Shown in pieces: positions 23,801-39,494 of a stretch of 64,000 bases of DNA. Below the pieces are notes generated by a model, which saw only the letters and a program-made list of their open reading frames with translations, did no database searches and was not told the origin of the DNA. Within the stretch, counting starts at the first letter, position 1; each line of letters starts with the position of its first letter. The DNA lies in NCBI GenBank assembly GCA_028583405.1, contig CM053246.1:25454412-25518411 (forward strand), written 5' to 3'. The translations under genes were made by a program, and so were the position numbers. The stretch is from Pogonophryne albipinna. Its lineage: Eukaryota; Chordata; Actinopteri; Perciformes; Artedidraconidae.

Positions 23801-24987
23801 AAGTGTCTCTGTGCTTCAGTAACGTGGTTTGCTGAAGAAAAGAGGGAGCAGATTGTCGGGCCTCCTTCCTATTTATACCGGAAGGGAGCCCGAGGGTGGG
23901 GCCCACCTTGCGGGTGGGCGTGGACTACAAGTGTTTCAGTGCTGCGCGGGTGCGCAGGGGGATTACCCATTAGCGATAGAGGGCGAAACCATATACGAAA
24001 TAGAACAGTTCCCTCGACAAAAAAGCAATGGGATTTCTCCATAGGATTTTGGAAAATAGCTCGAAATAAGGTCTGTGGACGTTTTGTTCAGCTGGATAAT
24101 ATCCACATGTCTACCCTACTTTTTATAATTTTCGAATCATAAATCTAATCGCCAGAAGCAAAATGCTAACGTTATGCTATAAACGAACTACAGCAGGGTT
24201 GCTGCTTCAACGTCACGCCAATTTAGGATAGATATTCAAAAATTGAATCTGAGACAAGGGAACCAGTAGTGGTAAAATGCTACCTCACTTCCAGGTTTTA
24301 GGACTCGTCACTCTATAACGCTATGCCTCACAAATGCAGCAGTTTTAGTAAAGCAAGGGGGATAATTGTGCTGCAACAGCCATTACTTCAGGACTGCCAT
24401 GGCAAAATATATTTTAGCCATTTCCCTCAGTAGACCTAACACATGTGTATGTGTCTGTGTGCATTTTCAATATTAACCATTTTCATCTTTTGCCTCTTGT
24501 TCCCTACTTCATCTCTCCTTCAAAATCTTTGCTGTCTGTTGTCATTAACATATTTTCTCTCCTGCAACTATTTTACTTCCCTTCTTTAAACCTACCATAT
24601 CATGTCATCTCATTCCTTCCTCACTCCATTATATCTTGCCTCTCTTTTCCTTCATCCATATCCCCACTTAAACCCTTTCCCCACCAGGTCTTTATTGCAC
24701 AAACTGTGCTGTCCGGACGTCCTCTCCAGATCAAATACCTACTGCTGTGGCTCCGCTTCGCCACCTTCAACCAGATCCTGGATCCCTGGGTCTACATCCT
24801 GTGCCGAAGAGCCATGTTTAAAAGAATCGCCCCCCGCCTCGACTGGTCTCGCAGCTCCATCATGTCTTTGCCCCCATCTTTTGGCGACACCGTCCGAAGG
24901 TTTACCCGCTCATCACTACGGAGCACCATGAACCAGGAGACCGCAGGAGACCGGCGGAAATCTAACCTCCCACCTCCTTCTCCGTGA
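14884..24987 (+). CDS. tbxa2r: Thromboxane A2 receptor (prostanoid GPCR), two coding exons
   Basis: The coding exons are 14884-15672 (263 codons) and 24688-24987 (99 codons plus stop), giving 362 residues. The donor is GTGAGT at 15673 and the acceptor CCCCACCAG ends at 24687; the junction is phase 0. Seven membrane segments can be read. N-glycosylation sites lie at N2, N8 and N26. The prostanoid-receptor second-loop signature GSWCFFNI is near 180, TM3 ends with ERFIGINHP (the prostanoid variant of DRY), and TM7 has [11 protein letters not shown]. The intron interrupts TM6 between PLL and VFIAQTVL, the position known in mammalian TBXA2R. The receptor binds thromboxane A2/PGH2 at the plasma membrane and couples to Gq and G12/13. 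The 9 kb intron is mostly transposons. gipc3 lies tail to tail downstream. AATAAA candidates are at 25963 and 26472. Confidence 0.93.
15673..16876 (+). other. tbxa2r intron, 5' part
   Basis: Non-coding. A short TA-rich microsatellite lies at about 15700-15731. No repeat family was recognised up to the hAT-like element. Confidence 0.5.
16877..17357. mobile_element. hAT-like MITE with internal minisatellite
   Basis: The ends are CAGCGTTTCCCCTA at 16877 and the complement of CAGTGTTTCCCCTACCA ending at 17357, the CAG...CTG termini of hAT transposons. Both sides are flanked by ACTTG (16872-16876 and 17358-17362), a 5-bp direct repeat compatible with the 5-bp duplications reported for some hAT groups. 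The 481-bp element has no coding frame. Inside are a 20-base G run (about 16923-16943) and a 14-bp tandem array. Confidence 0.7.
17232..17315 (+). repeat. 14-bp minisatellite, six units
   Basis: Six head-to-tail copies of GGGGCTCCGTTGGC, the last with one C to T change. The array lies within the hAT-like MITE and is preceded by a G-rich block. The near identity of the units points to recent expansion. Confidence 0.9.
17358..18861 (+). other. tbxa2r intron with a retroposon tail
   Basis: At about 17490-17580 the sequence AGAATCAGAATCAGAATACC, TTTATTAGTCC and GGGGAAATTTG is a familiar fish retroposon 3' end. The rest of this intron segment shows no gene or assignable repeat. Two overlapping 75-78-codon frames at 18553-18799 lack recognisable content. 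Confidence 0.45.
18933..19238. repeat. 41-bp inverted repeat near the DIRS terminus
   Basis: The arm 18933-18973 (AGAACTGAAGTTACC...) is the perfect reverse complement of 19198-19238, separated by 224 bases. Just inside and outside, the motif CCCTCTAAGGCTATCGCTATT occurs as a direct repeat at about 18982 and 19257. This looks like the internal complementary region and terminal-repeat arrangement of DIRS elements. Confidence 0.75.
19330..20502 (-). pseudogene. DIRS gag fused to tyrosine recombinase C-terminus
   Basis: The frame is 390 codons. Residues about 1-325 are gag-like: a Cys-containing start ([14 protein letters not shown]), an acidic and Pro-rich middle, and then [10 protein letters not shown] and [15 protein letters not shown]. 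From about residue 328, [18 protein letters not shown] followed by AHSTRG and [12 protein letters not shown] is the end of a DIRS tyrosine recombinase, with the HxxR box visible as HSTR. The fusion shows an in-frame internal deletion that removed RT, RNase H and the rest of the recombinase. The first gag codons (about [15 protein letters not shown]) sit at about 23738-23785 on the same strand, cut off by the LTR element. The Met at 20502 is therefore not the original start. Confidence 0.72.
20909..21238 (+). CDS. Gag-like N-terminal ORF of the LTR element
   Basis: The 110-codon frame starts 17 bases after the 5' terminal repeat ([15 protein letters not shown]) and encodes a compact, probably helical segment of about 80 residues with several Trp ([18 protein letters not shown]). 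It then becomes Pro/Ala-rich and stops. The position directly behind the LTR fits a gag start. I do not recognise the domain. A frame shift near 21100-21240 separates it from the long repetitive frame that follows; in an intact relative the two may be one protein. Confidence 0.5.
   Translation: MDPADDPFEVELQHFSFYLACCYDWWKGASSVLQKEAALVEAHRLAMEKPDLVKFLPGWILNFLWVCGFQPADYKRLGVFRLESTHASAPVPAPVVFWNSSGLWRSTEY
21108..23141 (+). CDS. Low-complexity Pro/Ser/Leu-rich ORF built from tandem arrays
   Basis: This is a 677-codon open frame without recognisable domains. It runs through PAPxAMVPA repeats, then [16 protein letters not shown] 24-residue units, then SPLE/SPLK tetrapeptide repeats, then [20 protein letters not shown] 20-residue units. 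Alternative frames through the same arrays are also open for 288 and 371 codons because the unit lengths are multiples of three. The openness therefore says little about coding. Expression is possible only as part of the retroelement. It is not a host mucin or collagen. Confidence 0.3.
   Translation: MVSSLLTTNVSVCSVWSQPMLLPQFLLLSYSGTRLAYGGPRSIKAAAKRRSRKAKLAARAPRAMVPAPVLAPATVDPALVPAPAAMVRAPVQAPEAMVPATEPADTAMVPASVPAPAAMVPASVPAPEAMGPTPVSATGLAPQSTPAPRVLSAYRPTPAPRLLLAPQPTPAPESCRRTGRLQHLVSCWHSSRRQFPESCRRTGRLQHLVSCWLPSRRQLPESCRRTGRLQHLVSCWLSSLCQLPVSCRRTDQHKSPLESPLKSPLQSPLKSPLESPLESPLKSPLEFLPESPLESPLESPLESPLKFPLESPLESSLQFPLKSPLEFPLKSPPEFPLESPPEFPLESPLKSLLKSLLQSPLESPLKSLLNSRVPIQDTSQVTSRVPSQVPSRITSRVPSQVPSRVSSRVPYRVPSPVSVQVPAQDPSQVISQVDSQVSSRVSTQVPTRVPWEVPLGVLPTLCLVPLEVPLGVLPTLFPVTLEAPPTTLLPGVLPTLCPVPLEAPPTTLLPGVLPTLCPVPLEAPPTTLLPGVLPALCPVPLEAPPTTLLPGVLPALCPVPLEVPPTTLLPGVLPALCPVPLEGPLRVLPIPCLVPLEVPPLPVSPGVLPTPRPLPWGILPKPVPPALVPVRPTPGPARPPELSHQRLPARPPELPGPLRAAVFAFEPRPLRAAVFAF
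21540..21860 (+). repeat. 72-bp minisatellite, about 4.4 units
   Basis: Units are anchored on TCGGCGTACCGGCCGACTCC at 21561, 21632, 21704 and 21776, with a diverged copy at 21848. Spacing is 71, 72, 72 and 72. The single 71-bp unit shifts the reading frame. Confidence 0.88.
21870..22450 (+). repeat. 12-bp minisatellite, nearly 50 units
   Basis: Tandem variants of CCTCTCGAGTCC / CCTCTCAAGTCT, translated as SPLE/SPLK in the long frame. Many units contain CTCGAG. Unit variants are interspersed rather than blocked, as expected from repeated unequal exchange. Confidence 0.9.
22455..22930 (+). repeat. 60-bp minisatellite, about 8 units
   Basis: Units contain GGAGGCCCCGCCGACTAC, then TGCCGGGGGTCCTGCCA and CCTATGTCCTGT. 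The five central units (about 22540-22850) are most alike, while the outer ones are shortened or diverged. Confidence 0.88.
23060..23340 (+). repeat. 36-bp minisatellite, about 7 units
   Basis: Units read GCCCCCTGAGAGCCGTGG followed by TCTTCGCCCTCGAGCCCG with substitutions. This is the fourth tandem array in the same element. Diverged half units continue to about 23400. Confidence 0.85.
24331..24687 (+). other. tbxa2r intron, 3' part
   Basis: Pyrimidine-rich sequence leading into the acceptor at 24687. The open frame from 24445 that runs into the last exon is intron read-through and not coding. Confidence 0.6.
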
Positions 24988-27944
24988 TTGTTTGGATTTG
25001 GGTTTTGCGGCCAGCTGAGTGATATTGTTGTGGAAACTGGAGGTGACAGTGTTTTCAAGCTCTGTGACCAAAATACCAATACTGTGACCAAAATAAGAAA
25101 CAGAATATGAACAATTTGTAATGTTGTTATTTTTTTGCATAGCACTGAAAGCTTTAGCAGTATTAGCAATGACACTTTAATTTAGAGCTTTTCATAGAAT
25201 ACAACAGTGGCTGATTGGAAACGTATTCAGGTTTAAAAGATGGATACAATCGGTCTCTGTAACTACAGATATGCACTGCTCATTCTAGGTGTACTGCTCC
25301 ATCAGATGTGTATTGTGATATATGAGGTTTGAACAATGTACTTTTTCTTGTAGGACATTATATATCTTAAGCTTGTACTTTGCTCAGTTGCTCTTGAGTG
25401 TCCCATACATTTGAGGAATAGGTACTATGTAGCTATGATTTAAGGTTCATGCTAAAGTATGTGTTCTATTGTTATAAGTGTTCACTATAACTTATATAGA
25501 GGAAAAGGATTGGACCAACGTGTAGGTTGACTTGCTCTCGTTTATTAATCACCGATGCACAACACGTTACATCATAAAGGTTTCTACCCTATTATGCCTG
25601 ATACTACAGTGTGTATTCGTGTTTTGTTCCTTTTCTGAAAGTATTTACCCTGAAACTGTTTGGAGACAACTTTGTATGTTGAAGGAACTATGACGGTGGA
25701 ACAGTTGATCCCCAGAGCATCCAACAATGATCCTAATCTTATAGAAAATAGTTTTGACTAAATTGAAATTTAGCTTAGGCCTCCTAAGAACTGTATTCTT
25801 AATATAATACTTTTTCTGATGATTCACATTATTCAAACCAAACTTTGCAGATCTTGTAATGATCACTTGTAATTTTTCTGTAGATTTGAATATGATCCTC
25901 TGGTTCAGTCATGCATGTCATTAATGGCCACATTAATGTTTGGCAGAAGAGAAATAACTGCAGAATAAAGCAATGCCAATGAGAATGTGATTATCATAAC
26001 AAAGATACTTATTAATGCAGAACTTGCAAATGCAAAGTTTATGTTGTGAATGTTAGTACTTTAGACATTTGAAATGTAACAGTATAAGTTTGATTGTAAA
26101 AACGTTGAACAGAGTAGGGAAGGATTTAGTTTAGTTTGTTGGATGAATCCAAATTCAGCCGGATCATTTGGGAAGTTAAATTACAAACATTGTAGCTGTA
26201 TTGTAATAGATTTAAATGCACTATATTATGGCTGTATTTCAATATAATGAAACTGATTACATTCTTTATTTGTGATTTCTAATTTACCTACATTAGTCAC
26301 ACTGATCTTTTATACATTGTATCACTCATATCAATGTGCTACTAAATCACCAAACCAATATATAATAACAGCTAAAATGTGTTTTGCTTTAACTCCTTAT
26401 TTGTATCATCCGGTGTCAATGAAGTGTAAATGTTGAATGTGGTTGACAGAGATGGCATGTGATTGGATATAAATAAAGGATTAGTGAAATGCAGAACATC
26501 TGAAATATTTTTAAAAGGACTTTTCTGTTAACACACAGGTTTGATGACTCATTTTGAATATTTTTACAATTTAAACATGTGAAGTCTGCCATGCATTTTA
26601 ATGTCTCAATAGAAAGATGCAATCATAAACAAAGTGGTGAAACAAAACCAGACAAATGCAGATTTAAGTTTAATCTAAATAAATATAGTTGAGTCCAACT
26701 GCATTTCAGCGTTTACTTACCTGCAAAGAAAGAAAACATATAATTGTCAAAATCTAAGATGTAATTTGATGCCTCAATGCGGCGAGAGTATACATTGAAA
26801 CAAAGTCAAGTATAAAGACTGTCATAAACTGGTCAAGCATATTTACATTCTTTACTTGAAACAAACCAGAAGAGTTTCCTGTGAACTCATGGCAAAAGTG
26901 GGAAGCAAGTTAATATGTGATACAATGTTATTTTATCATGAGCATGATGACCTTTATGCATACAGATTTTAGGCAAAATGATGCATGTAAATGCATGACA
27001 CATGCATCAGCAAACTTTATTTGAGGTTGTTTTGGAAATGTGTAGACATTATGGGCATGGTTCCTGTGTGAGATCACAATTTGGGTAAGTTTCTTGAACT
27101 TAGTGTTCAGATCAGTCAATATAAATTAGATGATTTCAAATATGATATCTTTCTGCAATGGGGCCACTTGTTAATTTCAAAAAGCCTGAAACAGAAACCA
27201 ATTCCTGATAAATATAATGATAACCTGGTGCAATGATATTACAAGTTATAAATCCTGCACATAGATCATAGCTGGATTTGATTGTTAATAATTGAAAAGC
27301 AGTAATACATTCTGACTTTCCAATGACGCAAAGATGTATCGTTGTTGTCTCCTGTTTTCCCCACTGGGTTTCATCAAAGGAGAAATATTTACTGTAGCGA
27401 ACTTCCCTATCTAACTTCCTGATTGGCCTCTGTTATGAAGTTGTGTTTCCTGACGTGTTGTGGACTTGAATGACTCCTTACATAATGTTTTATGCGTATG
27501 TACGAGAAAGGGAGCCCCCAAAACATGTTTTTAACTTTTGTCTTTAATCAGAATTAGAATAAGATTGTATTTTTGCAGACCTACAATTTACAACTTATTT
27601 TCTGAACTAGATCATCAGCTAAATTCCAACACCATACAAGGTTATTTCAATATTTGTGTCACTCTATACAAATGTATTTAAAAACGATACAGCAAGATTT
27701 GTCTAAACCTAACATTAATAGTGATGATCTGCTTTTGGGCAAATTATAGTAATTGTACTGTTCAAAGGGGAAATGGTTGAATAAATTGCAGTCACTGACA
27801 TGGTTTCAAAGAAAGTGATTAAAAATTAAAGAGTCTACAAATTATTTTCACAGTTGGATACACCCCGTCTATCTATGCATACATATTTGGGTTGTAATGG
27901 TCTCATGTGCCTCTCCCTCTATCATGTGAATATATGGTAAATGT
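24988..27944. other. 3' UTRs and intergenic space of convergent tbxa2r and gipc3
   Basis: Tail-to-tail region. AATAAA on the + strand at 25963 and 26472 are candidate tbxa2r polyadenylation signals. On the - strand, the complement of TTTATT at about 27016 is a candidate for gipc3. No other gene or repeat was recognised, and the true transcript ends cannot be fixed from sequence alone. Confidence 0.45.
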
Positions 27945-35053
<7,109 letters not shown>

Positions 35054-36194
35054 CGGGCCACGGCTCAGGTAGGGTCCTCCTCTGGGAGCCCCGGTGCTAC
35101 ACTGCTCTGGGAAAGAGAGACTCTGGCCTTTTCCCCTGCTTAGCAGACCAACCATCCAACCAAATAGCCACCCAGTGCTTTGGGGTGAAGAGCGCAGATG
35201 AATAAGTGATAAGTGTAGCCTGGTAACAATAGCTGGAAGAGGACAGCCAGCCCTGCTGGGCAGAAACCCAACACCCTTTGAGTTGAGGACAGCATGTGTT
35301 ACACCTGAGCTTCTGGCAGCTCACGCATATAGAGAACAGAAATAAAACACATTAGGTAAAGGTTTCTTCATAGACACAACACAGTTAAAACTCTAATCCC
35401 CCATATCAGTCTGGGAGGAAGACATACATGACTCTGAATATGCAAACATCGCTTTGAAGCGTGAAAATGCCAAGCATATGCAAAACGATTTCCAAAGTGG
35501 GCAGCTTGGAGATGGCCCAGTCCCAGTGTAACAGGTAAGATGATATCATTGGGTATGGAGCAAGGTGCTCCCCCCTTTGCTGGCCTCTTAAATGAAATTG
35601 GCTGTTGCTGGGGTGAATCCTTGGTGATGCTCTGACCTATTTGACCACTGACAGCCCACAGATACAGAGGATGACAGTTACAGCCGCTAAACACATGTTT
35701 AATTCATCTGGGTAGTTTGTGCTTCTGGCAAGGTTTTTAAATATCAGTTTTCAACCTGAATGTTCGAAAATGTGTGTACACGTGACAGTCCATTAATTAA
35801 ATAAATAATACTACAAGTTGTTGTAAAAACTGTTAGAAACGATTATATACTTTATAAATAAAATATATATATTGAAACATATTACTTAATTTGCCTGGTA
35901 AAGTTTTTTTTTACTAATAATCTTTTTCATATTGGATAAACACTGAAAGGTTATAAACAACATATTTCTATTTTCACACATTTTCTCATGTGATGCGTTA
36001 ATCATTTGCAAACCAAAGATGCTGTCATGCATGGACACGGAAAGCTATCTATCTCTCTATCAGATCGGGAAATTCCACAAAAATCCCATTTTTAAATTTG
36101 CTGGGAATGTCTAAATTACCTTTAAACAAAAGATTCTTTCAGGCTGAATGGCACTGCAAAAGAGGTTTGAGATGCAGAAGTAGTCGACTGATTT

Positions 36195-36312
36195 CAGGAC
36201 TGTAGCCCAGGACTCTACTGATCCTTTAGAGCTGTACTGATCTTTAGGACTATATTGATCCAGGACTACACTGGTCCATGGCTGTACTAATTCAGGACTG
36301 TACTGGTCCATC
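36195..36312. repeat. Small degenerate tandem repeat, about 16-20 bp unit
   Basis: Six or so imperfect copies of AGGACTGTACTGATCC with variable spacing. In one frame they read as repeated DQYSP/DQYSS. Probably a decayed minisatellite. Confidence 0.6.
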
Positions 36313-38057
36313 AGTAAATGCCTACCATGTTTACATTATTTATAATATTAAGACAAACATATAAATTCCATTTATTGTATAGTGAAGGGCTCAAGCCTTT
36401 TATGTATCTGTTTTACTGCTTCATAAGCATTATTTTCCACCTGTGCTGTAACGTGCATGGCTGCAGCTGTTTGTGCGTCACAGCCTTGTTTTTTCCAGGC
36501 CAAGGTGTTGTCAGCCTCTGAAGGTCAGAGTGTTTAGATCATCAGCTGATAATAATGATCTTCCTAACAAATCATACCTTTTCAAACAGAAACAAGGCAG
36601 ACCGCTAAGTGAAGGACATCTCCTTTTCTTTTATTGCAGAAAGATGACTTAGCATCAATTAGTCACATCAGTGATAACTGAGCGACTTGGTTCCCAAGAT
36701 GTGTAATTGGACGCACAAGTTCCAATATTTGTTGGAAACTATTTGCTTAACAAGATAAGACCTCTGTTTTAAAGTTGTCAATATCAAAAAGTGGCTATTG
36801 CACAATTCCAAAGGACTTTCATCCACCTTAAATAAAGTTGATTGATATTCACAGACAAACAAATCAATCAAAATGTTTATTTAGCTCACAATTGTCTCTG
36901 AAAGCCTTATTATGCATTTTCTGAAATGTTTAAAATGTGTTTTTTCTGGTAAAAAAGGTATACAATTTTTCTTAAGGTATTTGCAGCCACTGATTCAGTA
37001 CAGGTTAAGGCAAAGCCTTTTTTGCTCATTTTCAAACTCAGCTCTGATTATGCAAGTAAAATGTAAATGTTATATAACAGATTAGGAACTTAACATCAGC
37101 CTGCCAATGCCTTAAGTACTCTGCAATGGGTATGTATTACGTTACGGAGAAGTACAAGAGAAAGTATTAAGACTTCAAATATGCTTCCCCTGTTTGCAAA
37201 AGCATATTTCAATGACGCCCTTCTTATGTGACTATTCTCTCATTGGCTCTGAACAGATTGTGTGCAATTAACAAATATTGACTAAATCAAGAGTGATTTA
37301 TTCAGGGCCAATGAATCAGATGTATGGTTTTAATGCGACTTAAAGCATTTATAGTGACAAATACAAATGTTCCTTATATTTTATTTCCTTAGTTTATGGT
37401 TTCCACACGGTTTTCATCCAGCAGTGTTGGTTTAGTGTGTTGAATGTGGTTTTACATAAAATTGATATCTGACTGACTGACGCACAGTGCCTCTTTACAA
37501 GACAGCGCCTCAAGGTTTTGATATTGTGCATCCTTCATATTCCAAACGAATGACCTCAAACCAATTGACACACTGTGATGCTGGGGCTTTTTGTGAGTCC
37601 TGAGTCTTTGCGTAGTTCCCCACGTTCCCCAATTATCTATCCAGCTTTCTCACTGATGAATCACACACACACGCTGTTATTTACATTTGATCTACACCCC
37701 CTTACTGCGTCACATCCTTCTTTTTGAAGCGTGATTTCTTCCTCTCTATCGGCTTTGTTTAATGGAGAGGGAGATGGAAGGGGAGACCGTGGGCTGGCCG
37801 GTGTAGGCCAGATTGTGTGAGTGGGTGGGTGGTGTGTATGGTGTGTCATTATGTGATACACTGCCTCTTCTGTTTGTGGTGGTGTGATGGCGCCTGAGCT
37901 GCCTGGTCATAAAAAAAGACCTTTAGATGCTAAGATTTGAGTGCATTTCCCTGAACGCCTCCTGATAATGATTGGCTTTTGTATTCAAGGTCTCCATCAA
38001 TAGAGTGGTGATATACTCTTGATACCTCAGTACTATTCACTATGTCTGAATGTCTTT

Positions 38058-38117
38058 CATTTTTGTAAAGCACCTTGAATTGCCTTGTGTTGAAAGGTGC
38101 CATATAAATAAACTTGC
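38058..38117 (+). repeat. L2 LINE 3'-end fragment
   Basis: TTTGTAAAGCACCTTGAATTG followed by CCTTGTGTTGAAAGGTG and ATAAATAAACTTGCCTT is nearly the reverse complement of the 3' end of the L2 element at 13541-13600. Confidence 0.75.
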
Positions 38118-39494
38118 CTTATCTATGACTTCTTATAATGCTGTTACTTATTTTTGTTCCTGTGAATGTATTTTATTTTATTTAATGTTACTGCACTAAT
38201 CTTGTTTATGGCTTTTTCTTCACCATGTCTTTGCTGGAACAGAGTAAATTACCTTTATGTAGGACAAATAAAGAATTTCTTCTGAAAGCTGTGTTGTAAT
38301 AAGACTGAACTGTGTTGCACCGATTTGTAAGGATGTGATGTATTTATGACACAACGACACATTTGTGGACAATAACTACAAATAATCCATAGGCCATATT
38401 GTCACTCTCACTATATAATATTCATTGCGTAACCTAACCAAGCCAAGGTCAAAATTGTGTCAGTGTATAAACACTTCAATTTCAACTGAATTTTGAATAG
38501 AAGAATAACCCAACCAGAACATCCTTCCCCATCAGCATTGTGTCTCAATACGCCACCACTTTAGAGCATAATCCATTTGTAATCACATAAGGTAGTCACA
38601 AGAACCACCGTCATCCGTTGTGAGTACAATGTGACATAGCTGATGATTTAGCTTTGGCCTTGTACCCTTGGTCTGCTGACAGCAGTTGTTGCCTTTTTCC
38701 CCAGGAAGATGAGAGGCCCCTACATTAGCTGCTTGCATAATACTAGGCTGAAATTAAGTGTATTATTCAGAGGCATCAGAATAAAAGCCACCAACTGAGC
38801 CATTGACCAGCCTTCTTTCTGTGTCAGTGCCCTCAACTTCCTTTTATAAGAACAGGGACTTTGGTTATTATGATTCATGAGGTTACAGTGAATTTACAAA
38901 TGTACATTATTGGTGAAGTCAGTACTTGTCTGCCACTGCTTCTCTTAAAGGGAAGGTTGGTTTGATTATAGTTTTATAAAAATAACTACACATATGGGTA
39001 TCATATCAAGACATAAGAGCTATTTCCTGTTACATTTCATCATATGTATGGTGTACATTTACAGGGCCTCAATACAATACAATTCTGCTTTAATATAGTT
39101 GGTTGATGTTAAGCAGAATGCAAAACAGGCCCCACCCTGGTGTGCCGACAGCAGTTTTTTTATTTTGTATTGGATTGAGCATAGTGTGATGTGGAAACGA
39201 AAACACTTTTGTTATAACACAACGTGTATTTACCAAGTTGTTCACAGGTGGAACGTAACAATCACATGTTTATCATTAGTTAAAAGGACACCGCTAGCAC
39301 AATACATAAGTCCTGCTGTAGGTCTCAAGAGGGAGACCACCCTGCTACCATATAGGGTAATGGGCGGTCGCTGAAAGCCAACTACCCCGTTCTGATTGGA
39401 GGGCCAGTCTGACATGACCGATTTTTTACAATCGTCATCGACGCTGATTGGTCGGCTGACTTGGTCCGATTTCGGCTCATTATCTTAATCAGCC

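Larger units (their letters stand above)
18918..24007 (-). mobile_element. Internally deleted DIRS-like (tyrosine recombinase) retroelement
   Basis: The ends carry related sequences in opposite orientation: about 18975-19130 on one strand matches 23845-23990 on the other, as expected for the inverted terminal repeats of DIRS elements. Between them, on the - strand, lie a gag-like ORF start (about 23780), an inserted LTR-type element (20507-23732), the rest of gag, and the very end of a tyrosine recombinase. Reverse transcriptase, RNase H, methyltransferase and most of the recombinase are missing. The octamer GTTCCCTC flanks both ends (18910-18917 and 24008-24015). The copy is non-autonomous. 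Confidence 0.72.
18862..24330 (+). repeat. Old dispersed repeat split by the DIRS insertion
   Basis: The left part (about 18862-18917) and right part (24008 to about 24330) together reproduce the order of the intact relative at 11763-11995: GTGGTGCAGGGATGACGTA and GGTTCCCTC, then TTCCCTCGACAAAA, then AATAAGGTCTGTGGAC, then ATAATTTTCGAATC. Everything between belongs to younger insertions. Confidence 0.6.
35054..39494. other. Intergenic region between divergent gipc3 and the GRAM gene
   Basis: This must hold the promoters of both genes. Near the GRAM gene start, two inverted CCAAT boxes (CTGATTGG at about 39394 and 39450) are plausible proximal elements. At 38058-38117 there is a 60-bp fragment of the L2 3' end also seen at 13541-13600. 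The sequence to about 38290 ends in GGACAAATAAAG and may be another retroposon tail. No other gene was seen. Confidence 0.45.

Noticed and set aside
24445..24987. 180-codon frame with its own Met covering the last tbxa2r exon
   Set aside because: The part before 24688 is intron read-through; the acceptor at 24687 joins in phase to exon 14884-15672.
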